From positions 1 through 64,000 of the forward strand of contig NZ_VXKE01000012.1 in the NCBI RefSeq assembly GCF_008693005.1: 64,000 bases of DNA, written 5' to 3'. The translations under genes and the position numbers were made by a program. Source of the stretch: Helicobacter canis (GTDB taxonomy: Bacteria > Campylobacterota > Campylobacteria > Campylobacterales > Helicobacteraceae). The notes beneath the pieces were generated by a model that was given only the letters and a program-made list of their open reading frames with translations, searched no databases and was not told the DNA's origin. This document shows, piece by piece, positions 1 through 9,126 of this stretch (position 1 is the first letter of the stretch; the number at the start of each line of letters is the position of its first letter).

Positions 1-1783
1 CATACACATAGATTTGCTTGCCATCGCCACTAAGCTGTGTTTGCACTTCTTGAGTGATTGTAGCAGTGTTAGAGATAGAGCCTATCTTCTCTACACACTC
101 TTGCCCACATTTCTCATAGAGATAGTAACGGATATCGCCGATGTCATAGGGGTTATTAGCATTATCAGAGCTAATCTTTAGCCCAATGTAGTTGTAAGTG
201 AGCACCTTTTCGTATTTGAGTCCCATAGCAGAGAGGTCGATTCTCCCTTGTGTGTAGTTGCCATTGTCTGCTGGCTTCTCTCCCTCATAGATGGCGATGA
301 GCTTTTCAATCTGGGCGCACTGCTCTTTGGCACTGCCATCACAATGGATTAACTGCTGCTTCCCAGCAGAATCTACAAAGTTATACTTAATCTCGCCTGC
401 ATCAATGAGTCGCTTGACTTCTCCTGCTTGGATATTGAGATTCTGGAATTGATTGCCAGCATTAGTGATAGCAAGTAGGGGCTTGCCATAGCCATTGACA
501 TTGTTTGTATAGTCTTTCATCGATACACCTAGCTCTAGCACACCTGCTTCATTTTTACCATTGACTAGTTGATTATCCAGCACGAGCTGGGCATTGGTAG
601 CGTCCATTGTGATTTGCCCACCGGGGGTTAGGGTTAGGTGGTGAAAGTGCGCGACAGAATTGCTGCCTAGCGCGATATTATCGACCCTGGTGTGTGTGAT
701 AGCACCGCCGTGGAAAGCAGCCCCAGATTTTAGCGTTAAGCTCTTGCTTGTTAGCTTTGCTATGCCCCCACTATGGAAAGCAGCATTAACCCCTAGCGTG
801 ATATTCTCACTTGTCAAGCTAGAGCCTGTCCCACCATGGACATAGAGCCACGCTCGAGAGCTTGCTTGATCATCGTGTAGGGTGAGATTTTTGATCGTAT
901 AGGTGCCATTGTCTTTTAGAAATAGCCTAGATTCTGGGCTTATATCGTGTCCTGTTGCTCCTTGTGCGGATTGGAGGATTTCTAGCGTATCGATAGACAT
1001 ATTGCTATTGGCGATGATATGCCCCTTGCGCGATTTGATCGTGCCAAAGCTTGCTTTGCCCTTGATGTCTTCTACATAGATTTTCGCGCCATTTAGCGCA
1101 GAATCTAGCCACGCATCATCTCCACTCTCTCTACCTAGCACAATCGTGCCTGCAAAGTTTAGATTCTCCCCCTTAAAAGTCGCGGTAGCTCCGCCAAAGG
1201 CGACACTGCCAGCATAGAGATTCATATAAGAGCCGCTGCCCTTTATATCTATGTCTTTATTTGATTCAAACTTCAGCGTATGCCCGCCAGCATTGACATA
1301 AAACTTCGCATTGTCCATAGAGATAGAATCCGCTTTGAAGTTTGCGTGAGAGTTTCTGCTAGTTGCGGCAAAAGTTAGGGAGAGATTATTGGCAGTGAGC
1401 TTATCTGTGGCAGTGAAGTTAAACACTCCCACTCCCATAGCCCCATCTCGCCCCGCTGCGATTTGGGTGCTATTTAGGTTGATTTCTTTAGCTTCAAAGT
1501 TTCCAGTGATTTTGCTCCCGCAAGGTAGCCCTACGCAGTCCCAGCCACTTGCGACATTAAAGGTGAGTTTGCCGTTAAAGACAAGTTCGCCATTTTCATA
1601 TTTGTGGGTAAATTCTGTGTCGCCAGATTTGTAGGTTTCTACATCTTTTACCATAAAGGTCTTTGCAGTAGCGTCGGTTTTGTTGTTTAGGTTATAAACA
1701 CTATTTGTTATATCTTCACTCTCTTGCGCAAAGACAGGTAACCCCAGAGCCAGCACAAATGGGGCGAGTATCAGCGCGCGCAT
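1..1783 (-). CDS. VacA-like autotransporter passenger domain (5' part only; runs off the left edge)
   Basis: The minus strand reads open from ATG at 1783 to the window edge (about 594 codons). The first residues, MRALILAPFVLALGLPVFAQ, form a typical signal peptide with an Ala-x-Ala-like cleavage site. The mature part is Asn-, Gly-, Ser- and Thr-rich, with repeated short beta-strand segments such as LNSTQIAAGRDGAMGVGVF and KFYVNAGGHTLKFESN, as in beta-helical passengers of Helicobacter VacA/ImaA-type autotransporters. The C-terminal beta-barrel would lie outside the window. An 11-base G tract (minus strand) sits 3 bases before the ATG, so translation or expression is probably phase-variable. 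Surface or secreted adhesin/toxin is an inference from the family; the exact role is unknown. Confidence 0.75.
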   Translation of the reverse strand, partial: MRALILAPFVLALGLPVFAQESEDITNSVYNLNNKTDATAKTFMVKDVETYKSGDTEFTHKYENGELVFNGKLTFNVASGWDCVGLPCGSKITGNFEAKEINLNSTQIAAGRDGAMGVGVFNFTATDKLTANNLSLTFAATSRNSHANFKADSISMDNAKFYVNAGGHTLKFESNKDIDIKGSGSYMNLYAGSVAFGGATATFKGENLNFAGTIVLGRESGDDAWLDSALNGAKIYVEDIKGKASFGTIKSRKGHIIANSNMSIDTLEILQSAQGATGHDISPESRLFLKDNGTYTIKNLTLHDDQASSRAWLYVHGGTGSSLTSENITLGVNAAFHSGGIAKLTSKSLTLKSGAAFHGGAITHTRVDNIALGSNSVAHFHHLTLTPGGQITMDATNAQLVLDNQLVNGKNEAGVLELGVSMKDYTNNVNGYGKPLLAITNAGNQFQNLNIQAGEVKRLIDAGEIKYNFVDSAGKQQLIHCDGSAKEQCAQIEKLIAIYEGEKPADNGNYTQGRIDLSAMGLKYEKVLTYNYIGLKISSDNANNPYDIGDIRYYLYEKCGQECVEKIGSISNTATITQEVQTQLSGDGKQIYVY

Positions 1784-1786
1784 ATT

Positions 1787-1797
1787 CCCCCCCCCCC
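1787..1797 (-). repeat. G11 tract immediately upstream of the autotransporter start
   Basis: Eleven C on the plus strand (G11 on the coding strand). The tract ends 3 bases before the ATG at 1783 and separates an AAGG Shine-Dalgarno-like motif from it. An in-frame GTG lies just upstream of the tract. Slippage could change RBS spacing or couple an upstream start to the gene. Confidence 0.8.
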
Positions 1798-1974
1798 AAG
1801 ACACCTTAAACCGCAGCCAACAGCACGCGCGCAGCGATGTGCAGTGGCTTGAGCTAGATTCTGTCTCACATCTCTTCCTTCGTTTGATTGAAGTTTGATC
1901 TAAGCTTGGCTTGATTGAGCGTGCCAGCCTAAGTTCATTGGTAAGGTGATTTACTTTATAGATAAATCGCCCGT

Positions 1975-1983
1975 ATTATAGCA
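1975..1983 (-). promoter_or_regulatory. extended -10 promoter, probably for the autotransporter
   Basis: The minus strand reads TGCTATAAT, the extended -10 seen repeatedly in this window. It points toward the gene starting at 1783 and would give a leader of about 185 bases containing the G11 tract. No other start lies between. The assignment is an inference from motif and position. Confidence 0.5.
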
Positions 1984-2135
1984 TTTTAAAACAAAACCCC
2001 AATGCTTCTTAGAATCTAGCCTAAAGTGTGGAGAAATAACCCCCCCACCCAAGCAATGCCCAAGCCCACGCGCTAAGATTGCGCGCACTTGCGCTACAAT
2101 GCTTGCTTATCACATTTCATATCAAAGGACTTACA

Positions 2136-2717
2136 ATGCGATCTTTAGGACTTCACAAAGTGCTAGCACTCCTAGCAGTAGCCTCTCTCTCAATGCTTTC
2201 TGCCAAGACTATTGACACAGCCAATGCCAAGGCAGGGTTCACCGCCTATAAGTCGCCTAAAAAGCTTGCCGTTGGCGGGACATTTAATAATATTGTCTTT
2301 AAGTTCAAAAAGGGCGATAGCATAGCTCTCCAGCTAGAAGGAGCAAGTGCTACAATGGAGGCAAATGCCATAAATCTCGGCGATGCAGCCAAAGATACAA
2401 GCCTAAAGGCAAACTTTTTCTCCCAATTTAAGCAGGACAAAAAGGGCAAGCAGCTTATCCGCGTGGTCTTTAGAGAAGTCGTAGCAGGGGAGAATTTAGG
2501 CACAATGCTAGCAAGCGTATCGATGAATGGCAAAAGCCAAAAAGTCCCTATGCAATACACGATCCAAAACGGCACACTCACAGCAAAGGGCGTGATTGAT
2601 GTGCTGGATTTTGGGCTTAGTGAGGCGTTTGCCAAGCTTGCTAAAGCGTGCGAGACACTACACGAGGGCAGAAGCTGGACACAAGTAGAGATCTACTTCA
2701 GCGCGCCGGTGAAGTAG
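2136..2717 (+). CDS. YceI family periplasmic protein
   Basis: A 193-residue protein with a clear signal peptide (MRSLGLHKVLALLAVASLSM... ending near SAKT). The mature body follows the YceI lipocalin-like pattern: FTAYKSPKKLAVGGTFNNI near the start, alternating beta-strands, and a conserved end VIDVLDFGLSEAFAKLAKAC. YceI proteins are periplasmic isoprenoid-binding proteins, some acid- or stress-induced; the ligand here is not known. An upstream in-frame ATG at 2079 would add 19 residues without a ribosome-binding site. I chose 2136 because AAAGGA precedes it by 6 bases and the signal peptide begins there. The gene appears monocistronic. Confidence 0.85.
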   Translation: MRSLGLHKVLALLAVASLSMLSAKTIDTANAKAGFTAYKSPKKLAVGGTFNNIVFKFKKGDSIALQLEGASATMEANAINLGDAAKDTSLKANFFSQFKQDKKGKQLIRVVFREVVAGENLGTMLASVSMNGKSQKVPMQYTIQNGTLTAKGVIDVLDFGLSEAFAKLAKACETLHEGRSWTQVEIYFSAPVK

Positions 2718-2856
2718 GACCTAGCTAGAATCTATGCTGGCAAATCCTAGATTCTAGCTTACTCCGTCATTGCAAGGCGGGGCAAAGTTGCCAAGCAAGC
2801 CCCAGCAAGCTTCTTTGAGCAAAGCGACTCTTTCAAAATCACACATTGACAAACTC

Positions 2857-2865
2857 TGCTATAAT
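2857..2865 (+). promoter_or_regulatory. extended -10 promoter of thiC
   Basis: TGCTATAAT ends 34 bases before the thiC ATG. A TTGACA lies only 8 bases upstream, too close to act as a -35. I see no structure resembling a TPP riboswitch in the short leader. Confidence 0.6.
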
Positions 2866-2899
2866 GCAAGCCCTTTAACCCAAAATAAGCGAGAATCTA

Positions 2900-4258
2900 A
2901 TGAGAACACAATGGATACAAGAGCGTCAAAATGACCCGATAAAAACCCAGCTCTACTACGCCAAGCGCGGAATCATCACGCAAGAAATGCGCTATATCGC
3001 TAATATCGAGCATATCGAGCCAGAGCTTGTGCGCAAGGAAGTCGCCAAAGGTCGCCTAATAATCCCAGCAAATATCAACCACACAAACCTTGTCCCTATG
3101 GGCATAGGCGTGGCACTGCGCACCAAAATCAACTCCAACATCGGCTCAAGCCAAATTTGCAACTCCGCAGATGAGGAGGTAGAAAAGCTCAAGGTTTCTA
3201 TCAAATACGGCGCGGACACGGTTATGGATCTAAGCACCGGAGGGGATTTAGACAAAATCCGCACCGCTATCATCGGGGCTTCTAGCGTGCCTATTGGCAC
3301 TGTGCCGATGTATCAAATCCTGCACGATGTGCAAAATGATGTGCTAAAGCTAGATATCCCCACAATGCTTGCTACACTTGAAAAGCAAGCCCAGCAAGGG
3401 GTGAGCTACTTCACCATACACTGCGGATTTTTGCTAGCGCATATGCCAGCAGTCTCTAAGCGCAAAATGGGCGTAGTCTCGCGCGGCGGCAGCCTTATGG
3501 CAAGCTATATGCTGCACTATCATAGGGAGAATCCATTCTATGAAGCCTTTGATGAGATCCTAAAAATCTGTCAAAAATACGATGTCAGCCTAAGCCTAGG
3601 GGACTCTCTACGCCCGGGCTGCTTGGCAGATGCCAGCGATGAAGCGCAGTTCGCTGAGCTAAAGGTGCTAGGTGAGCTAGCCAAACGCGCCTATCAAGCC
3701 GATGTGCAAGTGATGATTGAAGGTCCCGGGCATGTCCCGCTTAATCAAATCGAGCGCAATGTCAAGCTGCAAAAGGAGTATTGCAGTGAAGCACCCTTTT
3801 ATGTGCTAGGACCGCTTGTAACAGACATCGCCGCAGGCTATGACCATATCGCAAGTGCCATTGGTGCGTGCGTGGCAGCGTGGAAAGGCGTGGCGATGCT
3901 CTGCTATGTAACGCCAAAGGAGCATTTAGGGCTGCCTAATGCCAAAGATGTGCGAGAGGGGATTCTAGCCTACAAAATCGCCGCCCACGCCGCAGACATC
4001 GCACGCGGTAGGATTAAAGCACGCGAGAGAGATGATGCGATGAGCGATGCACGCTATGCCTTTAATTGGAACAGACAATTCGAGCTAGCCCTAGACCCAG
4101 ATAGAGCCAGAGAATACCACGATGAAGCCCTGCCGCAAGAAGTGTTTAAAGAAGCGGAGTTTTGCTCGATGTGTGGTCCTAAGTTTTGCAGCTACAAAAT
4201 CACGCAAGATATTTTCAAGCAGTATGGCGATAAGGTAAAGGAGCTAGAGCAGGCTTAG
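2900..4258 (+). CDS. thiC: phosphomethylpyrimidine synthase ThiC
   Basis: Converts 5-aminoimidazole ribotide to HMP-phosphate, the pyrimidine half of thiamine, by radical SAM chemistry in the cytoplasm. The 452-residue length fits the short ThiC form rather than the longer E. coli-type protein. Family blocks are plain: LIIPANINH near residue 55, NIGSSQICN near 80, [14 protein letters not shown] near 105, GDSLRPGC near 235 and [12 protein letters not shown] near 275. The C-terminal [10 protein letters not shown] (residues about 422-431, Cys spacing CX2CX4C) binds the [4Fe-4S] cluster. It has its own promoter and stands alone; no other thi gene is in the window. Nothing looks damaged. Confidence 0.97.
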   Translation: MRTQWIQERQNDPIKTQLYYAKRGIITQEMRYIANIEHIEPELVRKEVAKGRLIIPANINHTNLVPMGIGVALRTKINSNIGSSQICNSADEEVEKLKVSIKYGADTVMDLSTGGDLDKIRTAIIGASSVPIGTVPMYQILHDVQNDVLKLDIPTMLATLEKQAQQGVSYFTIHCGFLLAHMPAVSKRKMGVVSRGGSLMASYMLHYHRENPFYEAFDEILKICQKYDVSLSLGDSLRPGCLADASDEAQFAELKVLGELAKRAYQADVQVMIEGPGHVPLNQIERNVKLQKEYCSEAPFYVLGPLVTDIAAGYDHIASAIGACVAAWKGVAMLCYVTPKEHLGLPNAKDVREGILAYKIAAHAADIARGRIKARERDDAMSDARYAFNWNRQFELALDPDRAREYHDEALPQEVFKEAEFCSMCGPKFCSYKITQDIFKQYGDKVKELEQA

Positions 4259-4335
4259 GCTCTAGTGTTTATAGGCAGTGTGGATTCTAGCAAGCAGAAT
4301 CTAGGGGGAGATTCTAGCAGGTAGATTCTAGGGGG

Positions 4336-5872
4336 CTAGTGGGGGGCTAGGTTTAGGACTATGAGGTAGCTTCCCCAGCCGCCTTTGCCTTGTATAAATT
4401 GCGCGCTAGAATCTAGGCGCAAGAGAGTCGCGCGCAAGTCTTGTAGCCACTCTTCTTCATAGTGGGAGATGAGCAAAAAGGCGCGTTTAGATTCTGCTTG
4501 GCGCAAGGTTTGCTCAAGCTTGGCTAAATCTTTGTCAAAGGTGGTGAATCGCACGCCGGTGTAGGGGGCTTGCGCGCCTTTTGGACTCTGCGTATCTGCT
4601 ATGCCATAGCCATCTAAAAAGCTGTAATACATAAACGCTGGCTTTGAAGCGCGATAGATCAGCACTAAGTCATCGCCCTTTGCTTGCGTTTGTAGTGTAG
4701 CAGTAAGGGCGTGGGTTTGCTGGATATAGTGCCAATGGGGGTAGATTTTGCCATAGCGCAGCAGAGTAACTGCCAAGATCCCCACCACAAGAGCGATCCC
4801 CGCCCACTTCCAGCGAGCAAATAGCGCGACTAAAAAGTAGCAGCACAGCAGATTGAAAACAGGTGTCATATAGAGCGAGAGTCGCCCGCCTATCACGCCA
4901 CTATGCCCAAAGGGGTAGATTCTACATAAAGACAGAGCGACCCACACCAAAAGCGCGCATATACACAGGGTGAAAATAAAGCGCGCTTGCTTATAGGCGA
5001 CCACCAATCCAAGCAGCCCCATACACATATACACAGGCACGGCTTGAGACTTGATAAAAGGCGTGAAGCCTTCAAGCACGCCAAGCAAGGTGTCTTTGAT
5101 AAAGGCTGGATACGCGCTAAGTGAATGCGGGAGAAAGAAGCTCTGCCAGTAAGTGTAGAATCCATCGACCCTTTGATAGCGGATATAGAGCAGATAATAC
5201 AGCGCGACAAATCCGCCCAAAAGCAAGAAAGGCACAATATGCGATCGCAAAAAGCCTAGAGTCTCGCGCCTATGCTGGACTAGCAATGCCAAATACATCG
5301 CCGCGCCAAGAAATAACGCCGTGTAAGCAAAAAGCGAGCAAGCAATAATGCTTAGGCTAAGATAGAGCGGCTTGCTCCTTTGCTCCAAACGCGAATATAT
5401 ATATATATATATATATCATTAGAAAGCTACAAAATGCCTCTATCCCATACTGCTTAAATTCTGTGGTGTAGTGCAAAAGCCCCATATTCCCCACAGCAAG
5501 CAGGATAAAGACAAAGCAGCCAAAGGGAGAGAAGAGCCTTTTGCCAATCATATATGCCAAGATAAGCGTGCCTAGCCCGCATACAAAAGGCAGGAAGTAA
5601 AGCACCCACTCGCTATACCCAAACACAGCACCCAAAGTCTTAGAGACAAGCAAGAAGCCAAGCGGTGCGGCTTGCGTGAAGGGAAGTGGCGCGAAAAACA
5701 GCTCCCTAAAAGAGATTCCATACATACTAAAAGCTAGCATTGCTTCATCAAGCCATAAATCCTTGTGCCATATATAGCAGTAGATTCTAGCTAGCACGCC
5801 AAGAGCTAGCACCATAATGGCTAGATATGTCCAAAGCGCGCTATTTGCGCTTATGTTTTTAGATATTTTCAT
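4336..5872 (-). CDS. phase-variable GT-C (ArnT/PMT-like, GT39) membrane glycosyltransferase, split at an AT repeat
   Basis: Two frames form one gene. The 5' piece runs 5872 to about 5357 (171 codons) and the 3' piece continues to 4336. They meet at an (AT)11 repeat (5395-5416). In the present length the first frame ends soon after the repeat (…YIYIYIFAFGAKEQAALS). With 12 or 9 units the frames join through YSRLEQRS into about 512 residues. The first TM segment is followed by WLDEAMLAFSM, the acidic loop typical of GT-C enzymes that use polyprenyl-phosphate sugars, and many TM helices follow. Inferred role: adding sugar to lipid- or cell-surface glycan. An extended -10 lies at 5914-5922. Currently OFF. 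Confidence 0.8.
5395..5416. repeat. (AT)11 dinucleotide phase-variation repeat
   Basis: Eleven AT units inside the GT-C gene. Counting from the start at 5872, the 3' frame is offset by +1, so gain of one unit or loss of two restores a continuous reading frame. It is the only non-G/C contingency repeat I found in the window. Confidence 0.9.
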
Positions 5873-5913
5873 ACTTCACCAACAGCTAGGAGATTTGAGA
5901 CATAAAAGCTCGC

Positions 5914-5922
5914 ATTATAGCA
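5914..5922 (-). promoter_or_regulatory. extended -10 promoter of the AT-repeat glycosyltransferase
   Basis: TGCTATAAT on the minus strand, about 42 bases before the ATG at 5872 and facing it. Confidence 0.5.
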
Positions 5923-6049
5923 GAGTTTGGATCTATCAAGTGGATTCTAGGTAGCTATCTACCTAGAGCGCAGGACTAGCGCAAGCTTTATCGATGATAA
6001 ATAGGCTAAACCCAGAATCTTAAGCGCACTAGCTGCGGCATAGATGTCC

Positions 6050-7345
6050 TTACACCAATGCCAGCGAAATTTGCGGGATATAGGTAACAAGCAAAAGTCC
6101 CACAAGCATCACAGCAAACCAAGGCAGCACAGATACCACGACATCTTTAAGCCCAAGCCCTGTGAGAGAGCTTGCGACAAAGAGATTAAGCCCCACGGGC
6201 GGGGTGATCATACCAAGCTCCATATTTAGCACCATAATGATCCCAAAGTGTATGGGGTCAATCCCAAGTGAAACAGCTATGGGGAGCAATAGCGGGGTCA
6301 TAATCATCACCACAGAGCTAGGCTCCATAAACTGCCCCATAACAAATAGCACGATATTAACCACGATGAGAAACATCCACCAGCTCATATTTTGCTCGAT
6401 GAGAAATGCTGCTATGGCGTGCGGGATACGCTCGCTTGTAAGGAAATGCGCAAACACCACCGCACAGCCGATGATAAGAAAAATCATCGCTGTAGTAATT
6501 GCTGCATCAAGACACACGGCATAGAGATCTTTTAGCCGTAAGTCCTTATAGACAAACACAGAGATGATAAAGGCATAGACCACGGCGATCCCAGCGGCTT
6601 CTGTGGCGGTAAAGATCCCACCATAGATCCCGCCAATGACTACGGCGATGATAAGCAGTGCCCAAAATGCTCTCCCAAAGGATTTTACTCGTGCTTGTAG
6701 ACTCTCTTTCTCACCGCGCTTAAAGCCTAGCCTTTTAGCCCCAAAGTATGTATAGAGCATCATAAGAGAGCCCACAAGAAGCCCCGGCAGCACGCCGGCT
6801 TTAAAGAGAGCTTCGATAGAGACGGCAATTTCTTTTCCGTGCAAATCGCTTAGCCCGCTTGCAGTAACCCCATAGACAATCATCACCACAGATGGTGGGA
6901 TTAAAATCCCAAGGCTTCCAGCAGTAGTGATCGCTCCCACAGAGTAGGGCTTGGGGTAGCCTGCTTGACTTAGAGCGACAAACATCACTGACCCTATGGC
7001 GACAACCGTGGCTGGAGAGCTGCCACTCACTGCGGCAAAGATGATACACGCTAGAATCGCGCTCATAGGAAGCCCACCGGGCAAATGCCCAACAAGCGAT
7101 TTGGCAAAATCCACGATCCGCCCCGCCGCACTGCCTTTACTAAGCAAAGAGCCCGCTAGGATAAACATAGGGATCGCCATAAGCGTGGGCTTAAAAGCGG
7201 CGATAAAAATATCTGGGATTCCAGCTATATCGTGGCTTGTGAAAAGCAGCAGGCAAATGAGAGAGCTAATGCCAAGCGCGATTGCCACAGGCACGCCCAA
7301 AAGTAACAGCACAAAAAGCAGCAAAAACAGCACAGCAAGGCTCAT
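6050..7345 (-). CDS. dctM: TRAP transporter large permease DctM
   Basis: A 431-residue polytopic inner-membrane protein, the transport subunit of a tripartite ATP-independent periplasmic (TRAP) system. It matches DctM throughout: the N-terminal helix with LLGVPVAIALG, the AAVSGSSPATVVAIGSVM block near residue 110, GILIPPSVVMIVYG near 155, and MEPSSVVMIMTPLLLPI plus MELGMITPPVGLNLF in the second half. It is the last gene of dctP-dctQ-dctM and follows dctQ by 33 bases. Known TRAP systems of this type import C4-dicarboxylates or other carboxylates with sodium; the substrate here is not determined from sequence. Confidence 0.93.
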   Translation of the reverse strand: MSLAVLFLLLFVLLLLGVPVAIALGISSLICLLLFTSHDIAGIPDIFIAAFKPTLMAIPMFILAGSLLSKGSAAGRIVDFAKSLVGHLPGGLPMSAILACIIFAAVSGSSPATVVAIGSVMFVALSQAGYPKPYSVGAITTAGSLGILIPPSVVMIVYGVTASGLSDLHGKEIAVSIEALFKAGVLPGLLVGSLMMLYTYFGAKRLGFKRGEKESLQARVKSFGRAFWALLIIAVVIGGIYGGIFTATEAAGIAVVYAFIISVFVYKDLRLKDLYAVCLDAAITTAMIFLIIGCAVVFAHFLTSERIPHAIAAFLIEQNMSWWMFLIVVNIVLFVMGQFMEPSSVVMIMTPLLLPIAVSLGIDPIHFGIIMVLNMELGMITPPVGLNLFVASSLTGLGLKDVVVSVLPWFAVMLVGLLLVTYIPQISLALV

Positions 7346-7378
7346 AATCGCTCCTGTTTAGTAGGAAAACTTCGCATT

Positions 7379-7999
7379 CTATTCCTTAATAGCGGTATCG
7401 TGGATAATTTCATCTTGCGTTTTTTTAGCTACAAGCTCTGCGGGTGTGAAAGAGACTTCATAGATTTTCTCACATACGCGATAAGTTGCCCCGATAAATG
7501 CCAAAGGCAAGCACAGCAGAAATATCCACAAAGGCACTTCGTGCAATGCTTCAGAATATCGCCCAAGATTATAATAAAGCTCACAAGTTACAATCCCAGC
7601 CCACGCCATAAACGCTAAAAACAAAGCACTAAGGATATGGGAGAGCAGCACGCTAGCTTTCGCCCATTTTGGTGGGAACTTCTCTACAAGCACCATCACA
7701 GAGATATGCACGCCCTTGCGGAATCCATACGCCGAGCCAAAGAGCGCGCTCCAAATAAAGCAGTAGCTTGAGACTTCTTCGCCCCACGCTAGAGAATGCA
7801 CGCTAGGATAAAAGCTTGAGACAAAGCGCAAGCAGACATTGATAGCTACAATCACCACCCCAGCTACAAGCCCAAATACGGCGATGTTTTTGTTGATTTG
7901 TGCGATGATTGTATCAAGGACTTTGAAGAATTTTTGCACGCTAGGGTTTAGGTGTGCCCACACAAAAGGCGCACCTAAAAATCGCAACACTCTTTTCAC
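7379..7999 (-). CDS. dctQ: TRAP transporter small permease DctQ
   Basis: A 206-residue membrane protein with four predicted TM helices, the small subunit that pairs with DctM. The diagnostic stretch WGEEVSSYCFIWSALFGSAYGFRKG (residues about 75-97; a long exact string is avoided) matches the DctQ motif with E-E and R. The C-terminal tail is acidic and charged. It starts 10 bases after the dctP stop, so it is co-transcribed with dctP and dctM. DctQ proteins show little conservation apart from that motif and the helix pattern, so the operon position also supports the call. Confidence 0.9.
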   Translation of the reverse strand: MKRVLRFLGAPFVWAHLNPSVQKFFKVLDTIIAQINKNIAVFGLVAGVVIVAINVCLRFVSSFYPSVHSLAWGEEVSSYCFIWSALFGSAYGFRKGVHISVMVLVEKFPPKWAKASVLLSHILSALFLAFMAWAGIVTCELYYNLGRYSEALHEVPLWIFLLCLPLAFIGATYRVCEKIYEVSFTPAELVAKKTQDEIIHDTAIKE

Positions 8000-8009
8000 G
8001 CGCGATTCT

Positions 8010-9053
8010 TTAGTTTGTTTCTAGGGTTTTTTGGATTAGCTCTTCTCCTACAATGTCATAAAGCTTAGGATAAATAGCTTTCATCGTGCTCTCCCATTGT
8101 GCTTTTTGCTCGTTAGAAAGCGTGTAGATTGTTAGCTTGCCACTTTGCTTGGCATAGTCGTTGAGATTTGCTAGCAGCTGGCTCTCATCGCGCGCACTTT
8201 CTTCTCGCTCAAATTCTGTGGCTTCTTTGATAGCTTGCTTCACTATGTCTTGCAAATCGCTTGGCAGCTCACTCCAAAACTTCTCGCTCATCACAACAAG
8301 ATAGCCCAAATAGCCGTGGCTAGAGAGTGTTAGAGACTTTTGCACTTCGTAGAATTTGGAGTTGTAGAAGTTTGAGAGCGGATTCTCTGTCCCATCAACT
8401 ACGCCTGTTTGTAAAGCAGAATACACTTCGCCAAAGTTTATGACCTGTGGGTTTGCGCCCATAGCTTTTATCTGCTCTTCTAGCACTTTTGAAGTTTGGA
8501 TTCTAAGCTTTTGTCCCTTGGCATCTTCTGGTAGGACAATGGGCTTTTTATTAGAGCTAAAGTGCTTAAATCCAGCGTCCCAATAATCCAGCGCGATAAA
8601 GCCTTTTTGCGCGATTTTTTCCTTCAAAATATCGCCCACTTCACCATCCATCACTTTATGCAAATGCTCGTTATCTCTAAAGATGAAAGGCACATCCCAG
8701 AGATTAAACTCTTTGACAATGGGGGTGAATTTGGAGAAGCTTGGGGCTGCCATTTGGACATTGTTGCGCTTAAGCTCTTGGAAGACTTTGTCATCATCGA
8801 CAAGCTGCGTAGATGGGAAAACCTCGACTTTGATTTTGCCTTGGCTAAGCTCTTCCACACGCTTGGCGAAAAAGTCCGCAGCCTTGCCCTTAGGTGTCCC
8901 AGAGCTAACAACGTGGGAGAATTTAATCGTGTAGCTTTCCTGCTCTTTTGGTGTGCTATCACCACAGCCCAAAAGCCCTATGCTAAGCGCACTTGCTACA
9001 AGCACTCCACCGCATAGCTTCACTATATTTGTGAGGTTTGATCTTGCTTTCAT
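8010..9053 (-). CDS. dctP: TRAP transporter solute-binding lipoprotein DctP
   Basis: Periplasmic binding component of the TRAP system. The N-terminus has a basic region, a hydrophobic segment and a lipobox LLGC (near residue 30), so it is probably membrane-anchored as in several epsilonproteobacteria. DctP family blocks follow: IKFSHVVSSGTPKGKAADFF, LWDVPFIFRDNEHL, GFKHFSSNKKPI, KLRIQTSKVLEEQIKAMGANP (split motif with the substrate-binding Arg) and VYSALQTGVVDGTENPLSNF. I start at ATG 9053, with AAGGAG five bases upstream, rather than at an in-frame GTG two codons earlier. It is first in the operon. The ligand is probably a dicarboxylate or related acid, by family only. Confidence 0.93.
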   Translation of the reverse strand: MKARSNLTNIVKLCGGVLVASALSIGLLGCGDSTPKEQESYTIKFSHVVSSGTPKGKAADFFAKRVEELSQGKIKVEVFPSTQLVDDDKVFQELKRNNVQMAAPSFSKFTPIVKEFNLWDVPFIFRDNEHLHKVMDGEVGDILKEKIAQKGFIALDYWDAGFKHFSSNKKPIVLPEDAKGQKLRIQTSKVLEEQIKAMGANPQVINFGEVYSALQTGVVDGTENPLSNFYNSKFYEVQKSLTLSSHGYLGYLVVMSEKFWSELPSDLQDIVKQAIKEATEFEREESARDESQLLANLNDYAKQSGKLTIYTLSNEQKAQWESTMKAIYPKLYDIVGEELIQKTLETN

Positions 9054-9126
9054 TTGCACTCCTTGGTTACTTTAAGATGGTTTATTCTAGCGCAAAATCT
9101 AGCCATTTAGCAGGCTTTTATAAGGC

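Noticed and set aside
2846-2865. TTGACA-TATAAT promoter or TPP riboswitch before thiC
   Set aside because: The TTGACA is only 8 bases from the -10, so I kept only the extended -10. The leader of about 30 bases is too short for a TPP riboswitch.
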